From Roseibacterium beibuensis (GTDB lineage: Bacteria > Pseudomonadota > Alphaproteobacteria > Rhodobacterales > Rhodobacteraceae): a stretch of DNA of 64,000 bases. The stretch covers positions 744,001 through 808,000 of the forward strand of contig NZ_BAABHW010000002.1 in the NCBI RefSeq assembly GCF_039542305.1, given 5' to 3'. Shown here in pieces: positions 25,556 through 34,695 of this stretch. Position 1 is the first letter of the stretch. Each line of letters begins with the position of its first letter. The notes below the pieces were generated by a model that saw nothing but the letters and a program-made list of their open reading frames with translations, did no database searches and was not told where the DNA came from. A program made the translations under genes and the position numbers.

Positions 25556-26431
25556 ATGCAGGTGGCAAAGATCGGAATCGTCGGAGCGGGACAGATGGGC
25601 AATGGCATCGCCCATGTCTGTTCGCTGGCGGGCTATGATGTCGTGATGTCCGATATCAGCCCGGATGCGTTGAACGCCGCGATGGCGCTGATCGACAAGA
25701 ACATGAGCCGCCAGGTTTCGCGCGGCAAAATCACCGAAGAGGAAAAAACCGGCGCGCTGGCCCGGATCAGGACGACGACCAACCTGTCCGAGGTCGGGCC
25801 ATCGGACCTGATCATCGAGGCCGCGACCGAACGCGAGACGGTCAAGCAGGCGATCTTCGAGGATCTGGGCCCGCACCTGTTGCCGCATACGATCCTGACC
25901 TCGAACACCTCGTCGATCTCGATCACGCGGCTGGCGAGCCGAACAGACCGGCCCGAGAAGTTCATGGGCTTCCACTTCATGAATCCCGTGCCGGTGATGC
26001 AGCTGGTCGAACTGATCCGCGGGATCGCCACGGATGAAGAGACGTTCAAGGCCTGCAAGGAAGTGGTGGACCGCCTTGGAAAGACCTCTGCCACGGCCGA
26101 GGATTTCCCCGCCTTCATCGTCAACCGCATCCTGATGCCGATGATCAACGAGGCGGTCTACACGCTCTACGAAGGCGTTGGCAGCGTGCGCTCGATCGAC
26201 GAGTCGATGAAGCTGGGCGCCAACCACCCGATGGGGCCGCTGGAATTGGCCGATTTCATCGGCCTCGACACCTGCCTTGCCATCATGAACGTGCTCCATG
26301 ACGGGTTGGCGGATACGAAATACCGCCCCTGCCCCCTGTTGACGAAATACGTCGAAGCGGGCTGGCTTGGCCGCAAGACCGACCGGGGGTTCTACGATTA
26401 CCGGGGCGAGGAACCGGTTCCGACACGGTAA
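25556..26431 (+). CDS. hbdA: 3-hydroxybutyryl-CoA dehydrogenase
   Basis: This 291-residue NAD-dependent enzyme interconverts 3-hydroxybutyryl-CoA and acetoacetyl-CoA. The Rossmann motif is GIVGAGQMGNGIAH at residues 7-20. The catalytic His is in MGFHFMNPVPVMQLVE and the partner Glu follows. The C-terminal signature DFPAFIVNRILMPMINEAV is complete. GACAGGAGAAGAAACGC before ATG 25556 is a good ribosome site. The (S)-specific route to acetoacetyl-CoA complements the (R)-specific PhaB at 60.7 kb. Confidence 0.92.
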   Translation: MQVAKIGIVGAGQMGNGIAHVCSLAGYDVVMSDISPDALNAAMALIDKNMSRQVSRGKITEEEKTGALARIRTTTNLSEVGPSDLIIEAATERETVKQAIFEDLGPHLLPHTILTSNTSSISITRLASRTDRPEKFMGFHFMNPVPVMQLVELIRGIATDEETFKACKEVVDRLGKTSATAEDFPAFIVNRILMPMINEAVYTLYEGVGSVRSIDESMKLGANHPMGPLELADFIGLDTCLAIMNVLHDGLADTKYRPCPLLTKYVEAGWLGRKTDRGFYDYRGEEPVPTR

Positions 26432-26443
26432 GGTCGCGGCGCC

Positions 26444-27364
26444 TTAGCCGCGCGCGTCGGGATTGTCCCTCAGCGATAGGGTCCGCTGCCGGAGCCACGC
26501 CATGAACTCTCGCGGCTTGGCGATCCGGTCCGCCCATTCCTCGGGCGGGATGGGGTTGCCGATGATCGGGGCCTGCGGCTTGTCGAAACTGTGCACCACT
26601 TCGTGGATCAGAAGACCCTGACGCAGGATCGGAGAGATCCGGTTGGCGATCTGGTACCAGCGTGAATTCGATCCGGTGAAGAAACACGGCACGATGGTCG
26701 CGCCCGTGGTCCGGATCAACTTTGCGGTGAAGACGTTCCACTCGCCCTCGACGGCAGGGCCGAACATCGACTCCGAGGCCGCGACCGCGCCGGAGGGGAA
26801 GAGGGCGATCAAACCGCCCGCCTTGAGATGCGTCAACGCCTCGGCCCGCATGGCCAGCATCTTCTGCTGCGCGTCCGGCTCGTGCGGGAACGGCACGGGG
26901 ATCATGAACCCTGCGGCCGCCTCGTCGATGCCGGTCAGCAGCGCACGGGTGAGGATGCGGTAATCCAGACGCCGACGCCCGATCAGATCCGCCAAGATCA
27001 TGCCATCGACAAGGCCGTGCGGATGGTTCGCCACGAAAACGACAGGGCCTTCGGACGGGATGCGCTCAAGCTGATGCCGGGGGGTTTGCAGGTCGATCCC
27101 CATCACCTTCATCGTCGCGGGCCAGAAGGCCTGCCCGGTGTGTTCGCCCATCTGTTCGAACTGGCGCACCCGGCGGATGATGGCGACCTTGCCGGTCAGC
27201 CACTCGATCGTCTTGATCGTGTTGCGCACGAACGGGTTGTCGAAACTGTTGGCATAGGTCAGCGACCGGCGGTCATAGACATTGCCCGGCCCGTCCAGAC
27301 GCGCAGGGGCCGGGGCCGATACGGAATTGCGATGCTGGGTATCCGTCACGCGCCTTCGTTCCAT
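26444..27364 (-). CDS. Lysophospholipid/1-acylglycerol acyltransferase-like protein (PlsC family)
   Basis: This 306-residue protein has the acyltransferase HX4D motif as NHPHGLVDGMIL (about residue 114), and the phosphate-binding block LFPSGAVAASES in the position of the EGTRS motif. These suggest transfer of an acyl group to a lysolipid at the inner membrane. The N-terminal 50 residues are hydrophilic and not conserved. The exact substrate (lysophosphatidic acid, lyso-ornithine lipid or another aminolipid) cannot be told. It ends 12 bp from hbdA, convergently. Confidence 0.8.
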   Translation of the reverse strand: MERRRVTDTQHRNSVSAPAPARLDGPGNVYDRRSLTYANSFDNPFVRNTIKTIEWLTGKVAIIRRVRQFEQMGEHTGQAFWPATMKVMGIDLQTPRHQLERIPSEGPVVFVANHPHGLVDGMILADLIGRRRLDYRILTRALLTGIDEAAAGFMIPVPFPHEPDAQQKMLAMRAEALTHLKAGGLIALFPSGAVAASESMFGPAVEGEWNVFTAKLIRTTGATIVPCFFTGSNSRWYQIANRISPILRQGLLIHEVVHSFDKPQAPIIGNPIPPEEWADRIAKPREFMAWLRQRTLSLRDNPDARG

Positions 27365-27393
27365 CGTTCAGATCGACCGTGCGCCCGGGCTGT

Positions 27394-27678
27394 TCAATCG
27401 CCCTCGCCGAACTTGTCGGCCACCAGCGCAGCAAGCGCATCTGCCAAGACTTCGGCCTCGGGACCCGAGGTTTCGACCTCAATAGTGCTTCCCTTGGAAG
27501 CTGCCAACATCAAAAGCCCCATGATGGAGTCGCCGGCGGCACTCAGCCCATCCTTGCGGACGGTTGCCGTTGCGTCATGGTTCTCCACCACCTCGACGAA
27601 CCGGGCCGAGGCGCGGGCGTGGAGGCCCTTCACGTTCACGATCTTCAGGTCTCGTGTCACGGTGTCGGCACTGCTCAT
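27394..27678 (-). CDS. ptsH: Phosphocarrier protein HPr (NPr-type)
   Basis: This 94-residue protein carries phosphate in the nitrogen-related PTS. The phosphorylation site is His20 in VKGLHARAS. The regulatory Ser51 in DSIMGLLML would be the HprK target. The C-terminal helix is regular. No sugar-specific EIIBC genes are nearby, so the system probably has a regulatory role, with EI (PtsP) encoded elsewhere. It overlaps the EIIA gene by 4 bp (ATGA). Confidence 0.93.
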   Translation of the reverse strand: MSSADTVTRDLKIVNVKGLHARASARFVEVVENHDATATVRKDGLSAAGDSIMGLLMLAASKGSTIEVETSGPEAEVLADALAALVADKFGEGD

Positions 27679-28067
27679 TCCGGGGCTCCGTCGAAACTGT
27701 TGATATAGCGCCGACCGGCCTCGGCGGCGCGCGCCACGGCTTCCTCGACCCCGAGGCGGCGGGATTTCGCCAGCTTGATCATCATCGGCAGGTTCACCCC
27801 CGTCAGGATCTTGCGGTTCGACGGGCGGCAGGCGCGCAAGCTCAGGTTCGAGGGCGAGCCGCCATACATGTCGGTCACCACGACCACCCCCTCGCCGGTA
27901 TCGACCCGGTCGGCCGCATCGCAGATTTCCCGCGTTCGCGCGGCCCGGTCATCTTCGGGACCGACCGAGATCGCGATCATCGCCGGTTGCGGGCCCACGA
28001 CATGTTCGGTGGCCCGCATCAATTCGGATGCGAGCCCCCCATGGGCGACGATAACGATTCCGATCAC
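27675..28067 (-). CDS. PTS system EIIA component, mannose type
   Basis: This 130-residue protein has the EIIA-Man fold sequence MIGIVIVAHGGLASEL with the phospho-accepting His9. The TDMYGGSPSNLSL motif (residues 66-78) and the GVNLPMMIKL segment are conserved. It begins with GTG at 28067, 3 bp after the rapZ stop. In other alphaproteobacteria this EIIA is one arm of the PTS-Ntr signalling chain and has no dedicated transporter. It overlaps ptsH by 4 bp. Confidence 0.9.
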   Translation of the reverse strand: MIGIVIVAHGGLASELMRATEHVVGPQPAMIAISVGPEDDRAARTREICDAADRVDTGEGVVVVTDMYGGSPSNLSLRACRPSNRKILTGVNLPMMIKLAKSRRLGVEEAVARAAEAGRRYINSFDGAPE

Positions 28068-28070
28068 AGA

Positions 28071-28997
28071 TCAGGCCTCTGACATGTCAGGCCGCGACGC
28101 CGCGATGCGCCGCTGCTCCACTTCCCTGTGCCTTTTAGACACATGCCATCCTTCTTCCGCAAGGTGGGCGGCAAGGTTTTCGGCCATTGCCACCGACCGG
28201 TGCTGCCCGCCGGTGCAGCCGAAGGCGACGGTCAGGTGGCTTTTCCCTTCCTCGCGGAAGGCCGGAAGCAGGAGCGCCAGCATCTCCTGCACCTGCGCCT
28301 CGAACTGTGCGTGCCGGGGGTCCTCGGCAATGTAGGCCTGCACGCGGGGGTCGCGGCCATCCTGCGGTTTCAGGTCGGCGTCCCAATGCGGATTGCGCAG
28401 GAACCGGCAATCGAAAACCAGGTCCGCGCCGGTCGGAAGCCCCCGCCGATAGGAAAAGGACATGACGGTCACGCTAAGCTTCTGCGTCCCGTCCGGCGAA
28501 AAGAGGCGCGTGATTTCCGCGCGCAATTCATGGGGCGTCAGGCTCGTCGTGTCGATCAGTACGGAGGCATGGCCGCGCACCGGGCTCAGCAGGTCACGCT
28601 CCAGCGTGATGCCGTTCGCCGGGTCCGCATCCGGGGCCAGCGGGTGCCGCCGCCGCGTTTCCGAGTAGCGCCGTTGCAGCGTGTGCGGGTCGCAATCGAG
28701 GTAGACGAGTTCCACCTCGACGCCCTCGGACGCCTGCAATCTGTGGGAGGCTTCCAGCAGTCTTTCGGCGCTGAACTCGCGGTTACGGGCATCGGTGCCG
28801 AACGCCATCGGGCGGTCGGGCGGTGCCCCCTCCAGCAAGCGCGGCAGCAGGCTGAGCGGGAGATTGTCGATCGCCTCGAACCCGATATCCTCCAGCGCGT
28901 TGATCGCGGTAGAGCGCCCGGCGCCCGACGGCCCAGTCACAAGAACGACCCGCACCGGCGCGGTGGTGGGTGGGCGCGGGTCTGTCTGGTCGGTCAT
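28071..28997 (-). CDS. rapZ: RNase adapter protein RapZ
   Basis: This 308-residue P-loop protein (YvcJ/RapZ) has Walker A GPSGAGRST near residue 24. The conserved C-terminal motif FGCTGGQHRSVAMAE is near residue 265 and the middle holds VMSFSYRRGLPTGADLVFDCRFLRNP. In E. coli RapZ guides RNase E to the glmZ small RNA and senses glucosamine-6-phosphate. Its place between hprK and the PTS genes is a known alphaproteobacterial layout. ATG 28997 was chosen by homology start MTDQTD. Confidence 0.92.
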   Translation of the reverse strand: MTDQTDPRPPTTAPVRVVLVTGPSGAGRSTAINALEDIGFEAIDNLPLSLLPRLLEGAPPDRPMAFGTDARNREFSAERLLEASHRLQASEGVEVELVYLDCDPHTLQRRYSETRRRHPLAPDADPANGITLERDLLSPVRGHASVLIDTTSLTPHELRAEITRLFSPDGTQKLSVTVMSFSYRRGLPTGADLVFDCRFLRNPHWDADLKPQDGRDPRVQAYIAEDPRHAQFEAQVQEMLALLLPAFREEGKSHLTVAFGCTGGQHRSVAMAENLAAHLAEEGWHVSKRHREVEQRRIAASRPDMSEA

Positions 28998-29064
28998 CTG
29001 AGGTCCGTTCGCTGTAATTCCATGCCTGGACCTTGCCATATGGCCCGCGGAAGGTTGAGGGCAA

Positions 29065-29535
29065 TCATGGCTCTGCCCGCCCGCTCCGCAAGAGCTGAAG
29101 GATCGCGGCTGCGAGGTGGGGGTTATCCTTGCCCTGCAGCAAGGGACTCTCTGTCGGCCCGACCGCCACCGCATGTCTGACCGGCAAGCGGTCGGCTTCG
29201 GCGGCGTCGAGATCGACCACCAGCGCCAGGCGGGCGCGGTCGACCACCTCGCCCGCGTTCAAAATGCCGACACCGCGCGCTTCGATCATCGGCGGGGCAG
29301 CGGCGGGGCGGGACAGAACCGGGCCGTCCGGGTGCGGCTCCAGCCACACGCCGTCATCGGCGACATAGGTGGCACCAAAGGCCATGAGAGACAGGGCAAG
29401 CGTGGATTTCCCGGCGCCTGGCTGGCCGAGGATCAAGACCGCGTTCTGACCGAGCGCAACCGCGCTGGCCCGGAAATACCAGCGATCCCCATCGCAAGAC
29501 GCGGCGCGATCGGTCAACGATGGCAGGTGTGTCAT
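29065..29535 (-). CDS. hprK: HPr kinase/phosphorylase, short alphaproteobacterial type
   Basis: This 156-residue protein has the P-loop GQPGAGKSTLALSLM (about residues 37-51). Only the catalytic C-terminal half of classical HprK is present, as is usual in alphaproteobacteria. It would phosphorylate Ser51 of HPr. The small size is not a truncation but the group's form. It lies 37 bp downstream of chvG and 68 bp upstream of rapZ. Confidence 0.88.
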   Translation of the reverse strand: MTHLPSLTDRAASCDGDRWYFRASAVALGQNAVLILGQPGAGKSTLALSLMAFGATYVADDGVWLEPHPDGPVLSRPAAAPPMIEARGVGILNAGEVVDRARLALVVDLDAAEADRLPVRHAVAVGPTESPLLQGKDNPHLAAAILQLLRSGRAEP

Positions 29536-29571
29536 GTGAACACCGCCGGTGCGGTCGGCTGCTGCGTCAGA

Positions 29572-31296
29572 TCAGATCGGCAGGCCGACGACAAACCGGG
29601 CCCCCAGAGGTTCCGACGCGGCATCGAGGTCGGTCGGGCGGATGTTCTCGGCCCAGATCACGCCGCCATGGGCTTCGACGATCTGCTTCGAGATGGCGAG
29701 GCCAAGGCCGGAATGGTTGCCGAACTGCTGAACCGGGCGCTCGGAATAGAACCGGTTGAAGACCTTGGTCAGGGCCGATTCAGGGATGCCCGGCCCGGTA
29801 TCCTCGACCACGATCAGAACCCGGTTCTCGCGCCGCCGCGTCCAGAGCCGCACCGCGTCCCCTTCCTCGCAGAAGGAAATCGCGTTGCCGAGGAGGTTGA
29901 CGAAAACCTGCGCCAAGCGCCCTTCGAGGCCAGAGATCATGATCTTCTCGGAGGGCAGGTCAGTGATGAACTCGACGCCCTTCTTGGCCGCTTCCTCGGA
30001 ATGGTATTGCGACAGGTTTTCCAGCGTGCGGACGAGGTTGAATTCCTCTTCCTCCTCTTTCACCAATTCGCTGTCGAGGCGCGACGCGTTCGAGATGTCC
30101 GAGACCAGCCGGTCAAGGCGCTGCACATCGTGTTCGATCACTTCCAGCAGGCGATTGCGCTGATCGTCCGTGCGGGCGACGCGCATGGTGCCCACGGCGG
30201 AACGCAGGCTGGCCAACGGGTTCTTGATCTCGTGGCTGACATCGGCGGCGAATTGTTCGTTCGCGTCCATCCGGTCGTAGAGTGCCGCCACCATGCCGCG
30301 CAGGGCGCCGGAGAGACGACCGATCTCGTCGGGCCGGCCGGTCAGGTCGGGGATGCGCACGCGCGTCGGGCTCATCTTGCGGGCATTCTTGTCCCGGCCA
30401 AGTTCGGCAGCGGCGGCAAGGTCGGACAGCGGGTTCGCGATGGTGGAGGCGAGTACGAGGCTCAGGCCGATCGACACCAGCAGGGCCACGACGAACATCT
30501 GGAGCAGTTGCTCGCGCTCCATGCGGACGAGTTCGTCGATCTCGCCCGCCGCGGTGGACACCACGAGAAACCCGAGCGTCCCGGTGGCCCCGTCGACGGG
30601 TGTCGCGGCGGCGAACACCGTGCCTGCGCCAGAGGCATTGCGGTGAAGAACCGTCGCCCCATCGCGGGCCGAGTCGATCAACGACCGCGCGAACTCCTCG
30701 GGCGAGAGACGCGGCGCATCGGCGGGCTGCGCGCCGAAGAGTGCGGACATCGCGCGCCACGAACTGTTCAGGAAATCGGTAATGATCAGCGCGTCGTCGG
30801 CCTGCCGTGGCAGACCACGGACCGGTCTGGCCGGCGTACCCGCCACATCGGCCGTCGAGGTCACGAGCGTTCCGTTCGGATCGAACAGGAACACGTCGAC
30901 CCCATCGGCCAAGCCGATCCGGCCCAGGACGACATCGGGGTCGATACCGTCGCCCGTCAGCAGGTTCACCGGCGCGCTTTCCGGCAGGCTGGCCTCGAAC
31001 ACCTCGGCCAGCAGTTGCGCCTCGATCGCGAGGGCGCGCTCGCGCTGTTGCACGAGGCTGTCCCGGAACGGGCTGAGGTACAGAACACCTGCGACCAGCA
31101 CGACGATGCTGAGCAGGTTGAACATGATGATCTTGCGCGCCAGCGGCGAGCGGTTGAGCGAGATCACGCCACGCCGCTGCCGCGCGGCGCGCAGTTCGGA
31201 CTCGACGCTGCCCGCGGGGCGATCCCAATCCTCGCCAAGGACGATATCCGCCCGCGCCGAGGCGCGGCGGTTGGTCATGGAAATATCCGCGGGCAC
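29572..31296 (-). CDS. chvG: Sensor histidine kinase ChvG
   Basis: This 574-residue membrane kinase has one TM helix near residues 58-76 and a periplasmic sensing domain of about 200 residues. A second TM (about residues 271-290) and a HAMP linker follow. The H-box is FAADVSHEIKNPLASLRSAV, with the ATPase motifs VFVNLLGNAISFCEE and DTGPGIPES and GLGLAISK. It senses acid or envelope stress in Rhizobium and Agrobacterium (ExoS/ChvG). The GTG at 31296 is preferred over ATG 31278 because AAGGGG precedes it, overlapping the chvI end. Confidence 0.93.
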   Translation of the reverse strand: MPADISMTNRRASARADIVLGEDWDRPAGSVESELRAARQRRGVISLNRSPLARKIIMFNLLSIVVLVAGVLYLSPFRDSLVQQRERALAIEAQLLAEVFEASLPESAPVNLLTGDGIDPDVVLGRIGLADGVDVFLFDPNGTLVTSTADVAGTPARPVRGLPRQADDALIITDFLNSSWRAMSALFGAQPADAPRLSPEEFARSLIDSARDGATVLHRNASGAGTVFAAATPVDGATGTLGFLVVSTAAGEIDELVRMEREQLLQMFVVALLVSIGLSLVLASTIANPLSDLAAAAELGRDKNARKMSPTRVRIPDLTGRPDEIGRLSGALRGMVAALYDRMDANEQFAADVSHEIKNPLASLRSAVGTMRVARTDDQRNRLLEVIEHDVQRLDRLVSDISNASRLDSELVKEEEEEFNLVRTLENLSQYHSEEAAKKGVEFITDLPSEKIMISGLEGRLAQVFVNLLGNAISFCEEGDAVRLWTRRRENRVLIVVEDTGPGIPESALTKVFNRFYSERPVQQFGNHSGLGLAISKQIVEAHGGVIWAENIRPTDLDAASEPLGARFVVGLPI

Positions 31297-31308
31297 CGAT
31301 CTGGCCCC

Positions 31309-32010
31309 TTATTCTTCGTTGTAGCGATAGCCGATGCCGTAGAGCGTCTCGATTGCCGAGAACTCGTCATCGACCGAGCGCATCTTCTTGCGCAGCCGCT
31401 TGATGTGGCTGTCGATGGTGCGGTCATCGACGTAGACCTGTTCGTCATAGGCGACATCCATCAGCTGGTCGCGGCTCTTGACGAAGCCGGGGCGCGAGGC
31501 GAGGGCCTGAAGCAGCAGGAACTCGGTCACGGTGAGCGACACGTCCAGCCCTTTCCAGGTCACCGCGTGGCGCAGGGGGTCCATGGTCAGGTTGCCGCGC
31601 ACCATGACGGCGCTTTCCTCGGGCGTGCCGGCGGCATCCGAAGACAGCGCTTCCTGGCGGCGCAGGATCGACCGGATACGTTCGACCAGAAGACGCTGCG
31701 AGAACGGTTTCTTCACGTAGTCGTCCGCGCCCATGCGCAGGCCCATCAACTCGTCGATCTCGTCATCCTTGGAGGTCAGGAAGATCACGGGCATCTTGGA
31801 TTTCTGGCGCAGGCGTTGCAGCAGATCCATCCCGTCCATGCGCGGCATCTTGATGTCGAACACGCCGAGGTCCGGCAGGCGCCGGTTGAACGCGTCGAGC
31901 GCGGATTGACCATCGTTGTAGGTTTCGACGTCAAAGCCCTCGGCTTCGAGGGTCATGGAGACAGACGTCAGGATGTTCCTGTCGTCATCGACAAGCGCAA
32001 TCTTCGCCAT
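31309..32010 (-). CDS. chvI: Response regulator ChvI
   Basis: This 233-residue OmpR-type regulator has the receiver domain at residues 1-120 with phospho-acceptor Asp52 in GVFDIKMPRMDG. The Lys in KKPFSQRL is conserved. The winged-helix DNA-binding domain ends HIKRLRKKMRSVDDEFSAIETLYGIGYRY (split here as HIKRLRKKMR and LYGIGYRY). With ChvG it forms the acid/envelope stress system of alphaproteobacteria. The start follows AAGGAAAGCACG. It is divergent from pckA, a known ChvI-linked gene in rhizobia. Confidence 0.95.
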   Translation of the reverse strand: MAKIALVDDDRNILTSVSMTLEAEGFDVETYNDGQSALDAFNRRLPDLGVFDIKMPRMDGMDLLQRLRQKSKMPVIFLTSKDDEIDELMGLRMGADDYVKKPFSQRLLVERIRSILRRQEALSSDAAGTPEESAVMVRGNLTMDPLRHAVTWKGLDVSLTVTEFLLLQALASRPGFVKSRDQLMDVAYDEQVYVDDRTIDSHIKRLRKKMRSVDDEFSAIETLYGIGYRYNEE

Positions 32011-32361
32011 CGTGCTTTCCTTATACTGCCCAATATATGTTATTTTTCGATCATTGTCCTGATTTGGCCCCCGGGAATCAATCTCAAACTTGCGAATCGG
32101 CCACCGCCGTTGCCTCAAAACTGCCATAATCGGGTTAATGAGTCGTTTAGGGCACACTCGCCGTTCGCGCAGCGGGCGCATTGCGCAGCCTTACGGCGAT
32201 TCGAAAGAAAATTTCGTGATGGTTGCGCTAACTGCGCCGAAGCGTCCTGTTCAGATACAAAAACGTCATGTTATACGCGCCGCAGCATCAATATGTTGAC
32301 CCGTGGATCGGGTCGGCGACCCAATGGCATCCGCCCCGAAACGGCCCAGGAGCATTCAGAC
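32011..32361. promoter_or_regulatory. Divergent control region chvI / pckA
   Basis: This 351-bp gene-free stretch is AT-richer than its surroundings near chvI (around 32020-32050, with CAATATATGTTATTTTT). The pckA side has TTGCGC repeats (32180s and 32220s) and TTATAC at 32271-32276 that could be a -10. Short inverted repeats are CGAAA-N5-TTTCG near 32202 and GGGTC-GGC-GACCC near 32310. It must hold at least two promoters; exact sites cannot be fixed by eye. Confidence 0.6.
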
Positions 32362-33960
32362 ATGATCGAAGGACGCGTGAACCCGGCCCAAACGCTGGAA
32401 AAACAGGGTATCACTGGCCTCGGCGCAGTCCATTACAACCTGCTTGAACCCGCGCTGATCGAAGCCGCCTTGCGCAAGGGCGAAGGCAAGCTTGGAAACG
32501 GGGGCACGCTGCTTGTCTCGACCGGCAAGTTCACCGGCCGCTCGCCCAAGGACAAGCACGTGGTCAAGACCGAGAGCGTCGCCGACGAAATCTGGTGGGA
32601 CAACAATGCCGCGATGACGCCGGAGGCGTTCGACCAGCTGCACGCCGACATGCTGGAGCACATGAAGGGCCGCGAGGTGTTCGTGCAGGATTTGCACGGG
32701 GGCGCAGACGCGGCGTTGAAACTGGACGTGCGCGTGGTGACCGAGCTGGCCTGGCACAGCCTGTTCAGCCGCACCATGCTGCGACGTCCCGCACGCGAAA
32801 CGCTGGACAGCTTCACCCCTGAATTCACGGTCATCAACTGCCCCAGCTTCAAGGCCGATCCCGAGCGCCACGGCTGCCGCACCGAAACCGTCATCGCGAT
32901 GAATTTCGACAAGAAACTGATCCTGATCGGCGACACGGAATATGCCGGCGAGATCAAGAAATCCGTCTTCACGCTGCTGAACTACATCCTGCCCGGCAAG
33001 GGCGTGATGGCGATGCATTGCTCGGCCAACCACGCCATCGGAAACCCGGAAGACAGCGCCGTGTTCTTCGGCCTGTCCGGCACCGGCAAGACGACGCTGT
33101 CGGCCGACCCGTCGCGCACGCTGATCGGCGATGACGAACATGGCTGGTCGGACAACGGCATCTTCAATTTCGAGGGTGGCTGCTACGCCAAGACGATCAA
33201 CCTGCGGCAAGAGGCCGAGCCCGAGATCTACGCCACGACCCAGAAATTCGGCACCGTGATCGAGAACATGGTCTACGACCCCGAGACGCTGGTCCTGGAT
33301 TTCGACGATGACAGCCTGACGGCCAACATGCGGTGCGCCTACCCGCTGGAAGAGATCTCGAACGCCTCCGAAAGCGGCATGGCCGGACATCCGAAGAACA
33401 TCGTGATGCTGACCTGCGACGCCTTTGGCGTCCTGCCTCCGATCGCGCGGCTGACTCCGGCGCAGGCGATGTATCACTTCCTGTCGGGCTTCACCTCCAA
33501 GGTGGCCGGAACCGAGCGCGGCGTGACCGAGCCCGAACCGACCTTCTCGACCTGCTTCGGCGCGCCCTTCATGCCGCGCCGCCCCGAGGTGTACGGCAAG
33601 CTGCTGCAGGAAAAGATCCATGCGCACGAGGCGACTTGCTGGCTGGTCAATACCGGCTGGACGGGCGGTGCCTATGGCACGGGCTCCCGCATGCCGATCA
33701 AGGCCACCCGGGCCCTGTTGACCGCGGCACTGGACGGGTCGCTCACCGCCGGAGAATTCCGCCGCGACCCCAATTTCGGGTTCGAGGTTCCGACGCGCTG
33801 CCATGACGTCGACGATGCGCTGCTGGACCCCCGCGGCACCTGGGCCGATCCGGCGGCCTATGACCAGCAGGCGGCGAAGCTTGTTGCGATGTTCGCCGAC
33901 AATTTCGCGCAATACGTGCCTTATATCGACGACGATGTGAAAAACGCCGCGATCGGCTGA
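32362..33960 (+). CDS. pckA: Phosphoenolpyruvate carboxykinase (ATP)
   Basis: This 532-residue enzyme makes phosphoenolpyruvate from oxaloacetate, the first gluconeogenic step. The kinase P-loop is GLSGTGKTTLS at about residue 234 and the metal-binding region SADPSRTLIGDDEHGW follows. The substrate motif GRSPKDKHVV and the VNTGWTGGAYGTGSRM segment are present. Start ATG 32362 follows AGGAGCATTCAGAC. Regulation by ChvI is likely from the divergent position, as in rhizobia. Confidence 0.96.
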   Translation: MIEGRVNPAQTLEKQGITGLGAVHYNLLEPALIEAALRKGEGKLGNGGTLLVSTGKFTGRSPKDKHVVKTESVADEIWWDNNAAMTPEAFDQLHADMLEHMKGREVFVQDLHGGADAALKLDVRVVTELAWHSLFSRTMLRRPARETLDSFTPEFTVINCPSFKADPERHGCRTETVIAMNFDKKLILIGDTEYAGEIKKSVFTLLNYILPGKGVMAMHCSANHAIGNPEDSAVFFGLSGTGKTTLSADPSRTLIGDDEHGWSDNGIFNFEGGCYAKTINLRQEAEPEIYATTQKFGTVIENMVYDPETLVLDFDDDSLTANMRCAYPLEEISNASESGMAGHPKNIVMLTCDAFGVLPPIARLTPAQAMYHFLSGFTSKVAGTERGVTEPEPTFSTCFGAPFMPRRPEVYGKLLQEKIHAHEATCWLVNTGWTGGAYGTGSRMPIKATRALLTAALDGSLTAGEFRRDPNFGFEVPTRCHDVDDALLDPRGTWADPAAYDQQAAKLVAMFADNFAQYVPYIDDDVKNAAIG

Positions 33961-33982
33961 TCCCGCAAGGGATTTCGACATT

Positions 33983-34015
33983 GCCCCCGCTCCGGCATCG
34001 GAGGCGGGGGCTTTT
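33983..34015 (+). terminator. Terminator of pckA
   Basis: A GC-rich stem (GCCCCCGC with GGCGGGGGC, one base bulged) with inner TCC/GGA pairing is followed by TTTTCG. It begins 23 bp past the pckA stop. Confidence 0.8.
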
Positions 34016-34121
34016 CGTTTCAGCGGGATCGCGCGCGGCAACCCGACCGGCCGAGGCACCTGATTGCAGTGTCCTGCGTGGCTGCTACGCTCGGGCCATG
34101 TCAGCCATGTTCGGAGGCGCG

Positions 34122-34688
34122 ATGATCAGACCCGTTGCCCTGTGCCTTTGCCTTCTCGTTGCCCCTGCCATCGCGCAGGAGGAGGCGCCGCTTGCGCCGT
34201 CGGACGCGGCGGACAACCCGCGCATCGGGGCGTTGATCGACGAGATCGAGTGGGGCGTCTACTGCGCGCAGGACCCCGTGCGCCTTGAAGACGCGCCCGA
34301 CACGGCCGCCGGCACGATCAACATCGTGCAGGACCTGCCGCAGATCCGCTTCGAGGATACGGTTGTCCCGGCTGCGCTTGGCATGGGCTTTGGCGTGCTT
34401 GCGCGGGTGGCAGAGGGGACCGACCCCGGCCCGGTGACCGTCACTGTCACGCACCCGCCCTACCCGGGCAGCGGCATTACCGTCGAACGCTGGATCGCCA
34501 CGATGAACGACACGGCGATGTCGCTTTTCGGGTTCAGCTTCGAGACACAGGATGAATTGGTCACGGGCACCTGGACCCTCATCGCGGAAGCAAACGGGGA
34601 CGAGCTGTTCCACATCCGCTTCGAGATCGTGCCGCCCGATTTCGCCCGCCCGATGGTGGCGGCCTGCCAGGGCGGGTTCATGTCCTGA
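34122..34688 (+). CDS. Exported DUF3859 domain protein
   Basis: This 188-residue protein starts MIRPVALCLCLLVAPAIAQ, a signal peptide, with GGAGG 4 nt before ATG 34122; two earlier ATGs at 34098 and 34107 have no ribosome site. The DUF3859 block is clear: EIEWGVYC, APDTAAGTINIVQDLPQI, then VTHPPYPG and FETQDELVTGTWTL. Two Cys (in GVYCAQ and ACQGGF) may form a disulfide. The function of this domain is unknown. Confidence 0.85.
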   Translation: MIRPVALCLCLLVAPAIAQEEAPLAPSDAADNPRIGALIDEIEWGVYCAQDPVRLEDAPDTAAGTINIVQDLPQIRFEDTVVPAALGMGFGVLARVAEGTDPGPVTVTVTHPPYPGSGITVERWIATMNDTAMSLFGFSFETQDELVTGTWTLIAEANGDELFHIRFEIVPPDFARPMVAACQGGFMS

Positions 34689-34695
34689 GCGCGGC

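Noticed and set aside
24986..27703. Several antisense frames over DUF6473 and the acyltransferase
   Set aside because: No start context, and composition is that of complement reading; the minus-strand genes there have recognisable domains.
29116..32361. Upstream extension of the pckA frame across hprK, chvG and chvI
   Set aside because: It is open only because it lies antisense to GC-rich genes; the true pckA start at 32362 has a ribosome site and the conserved N-terminus.
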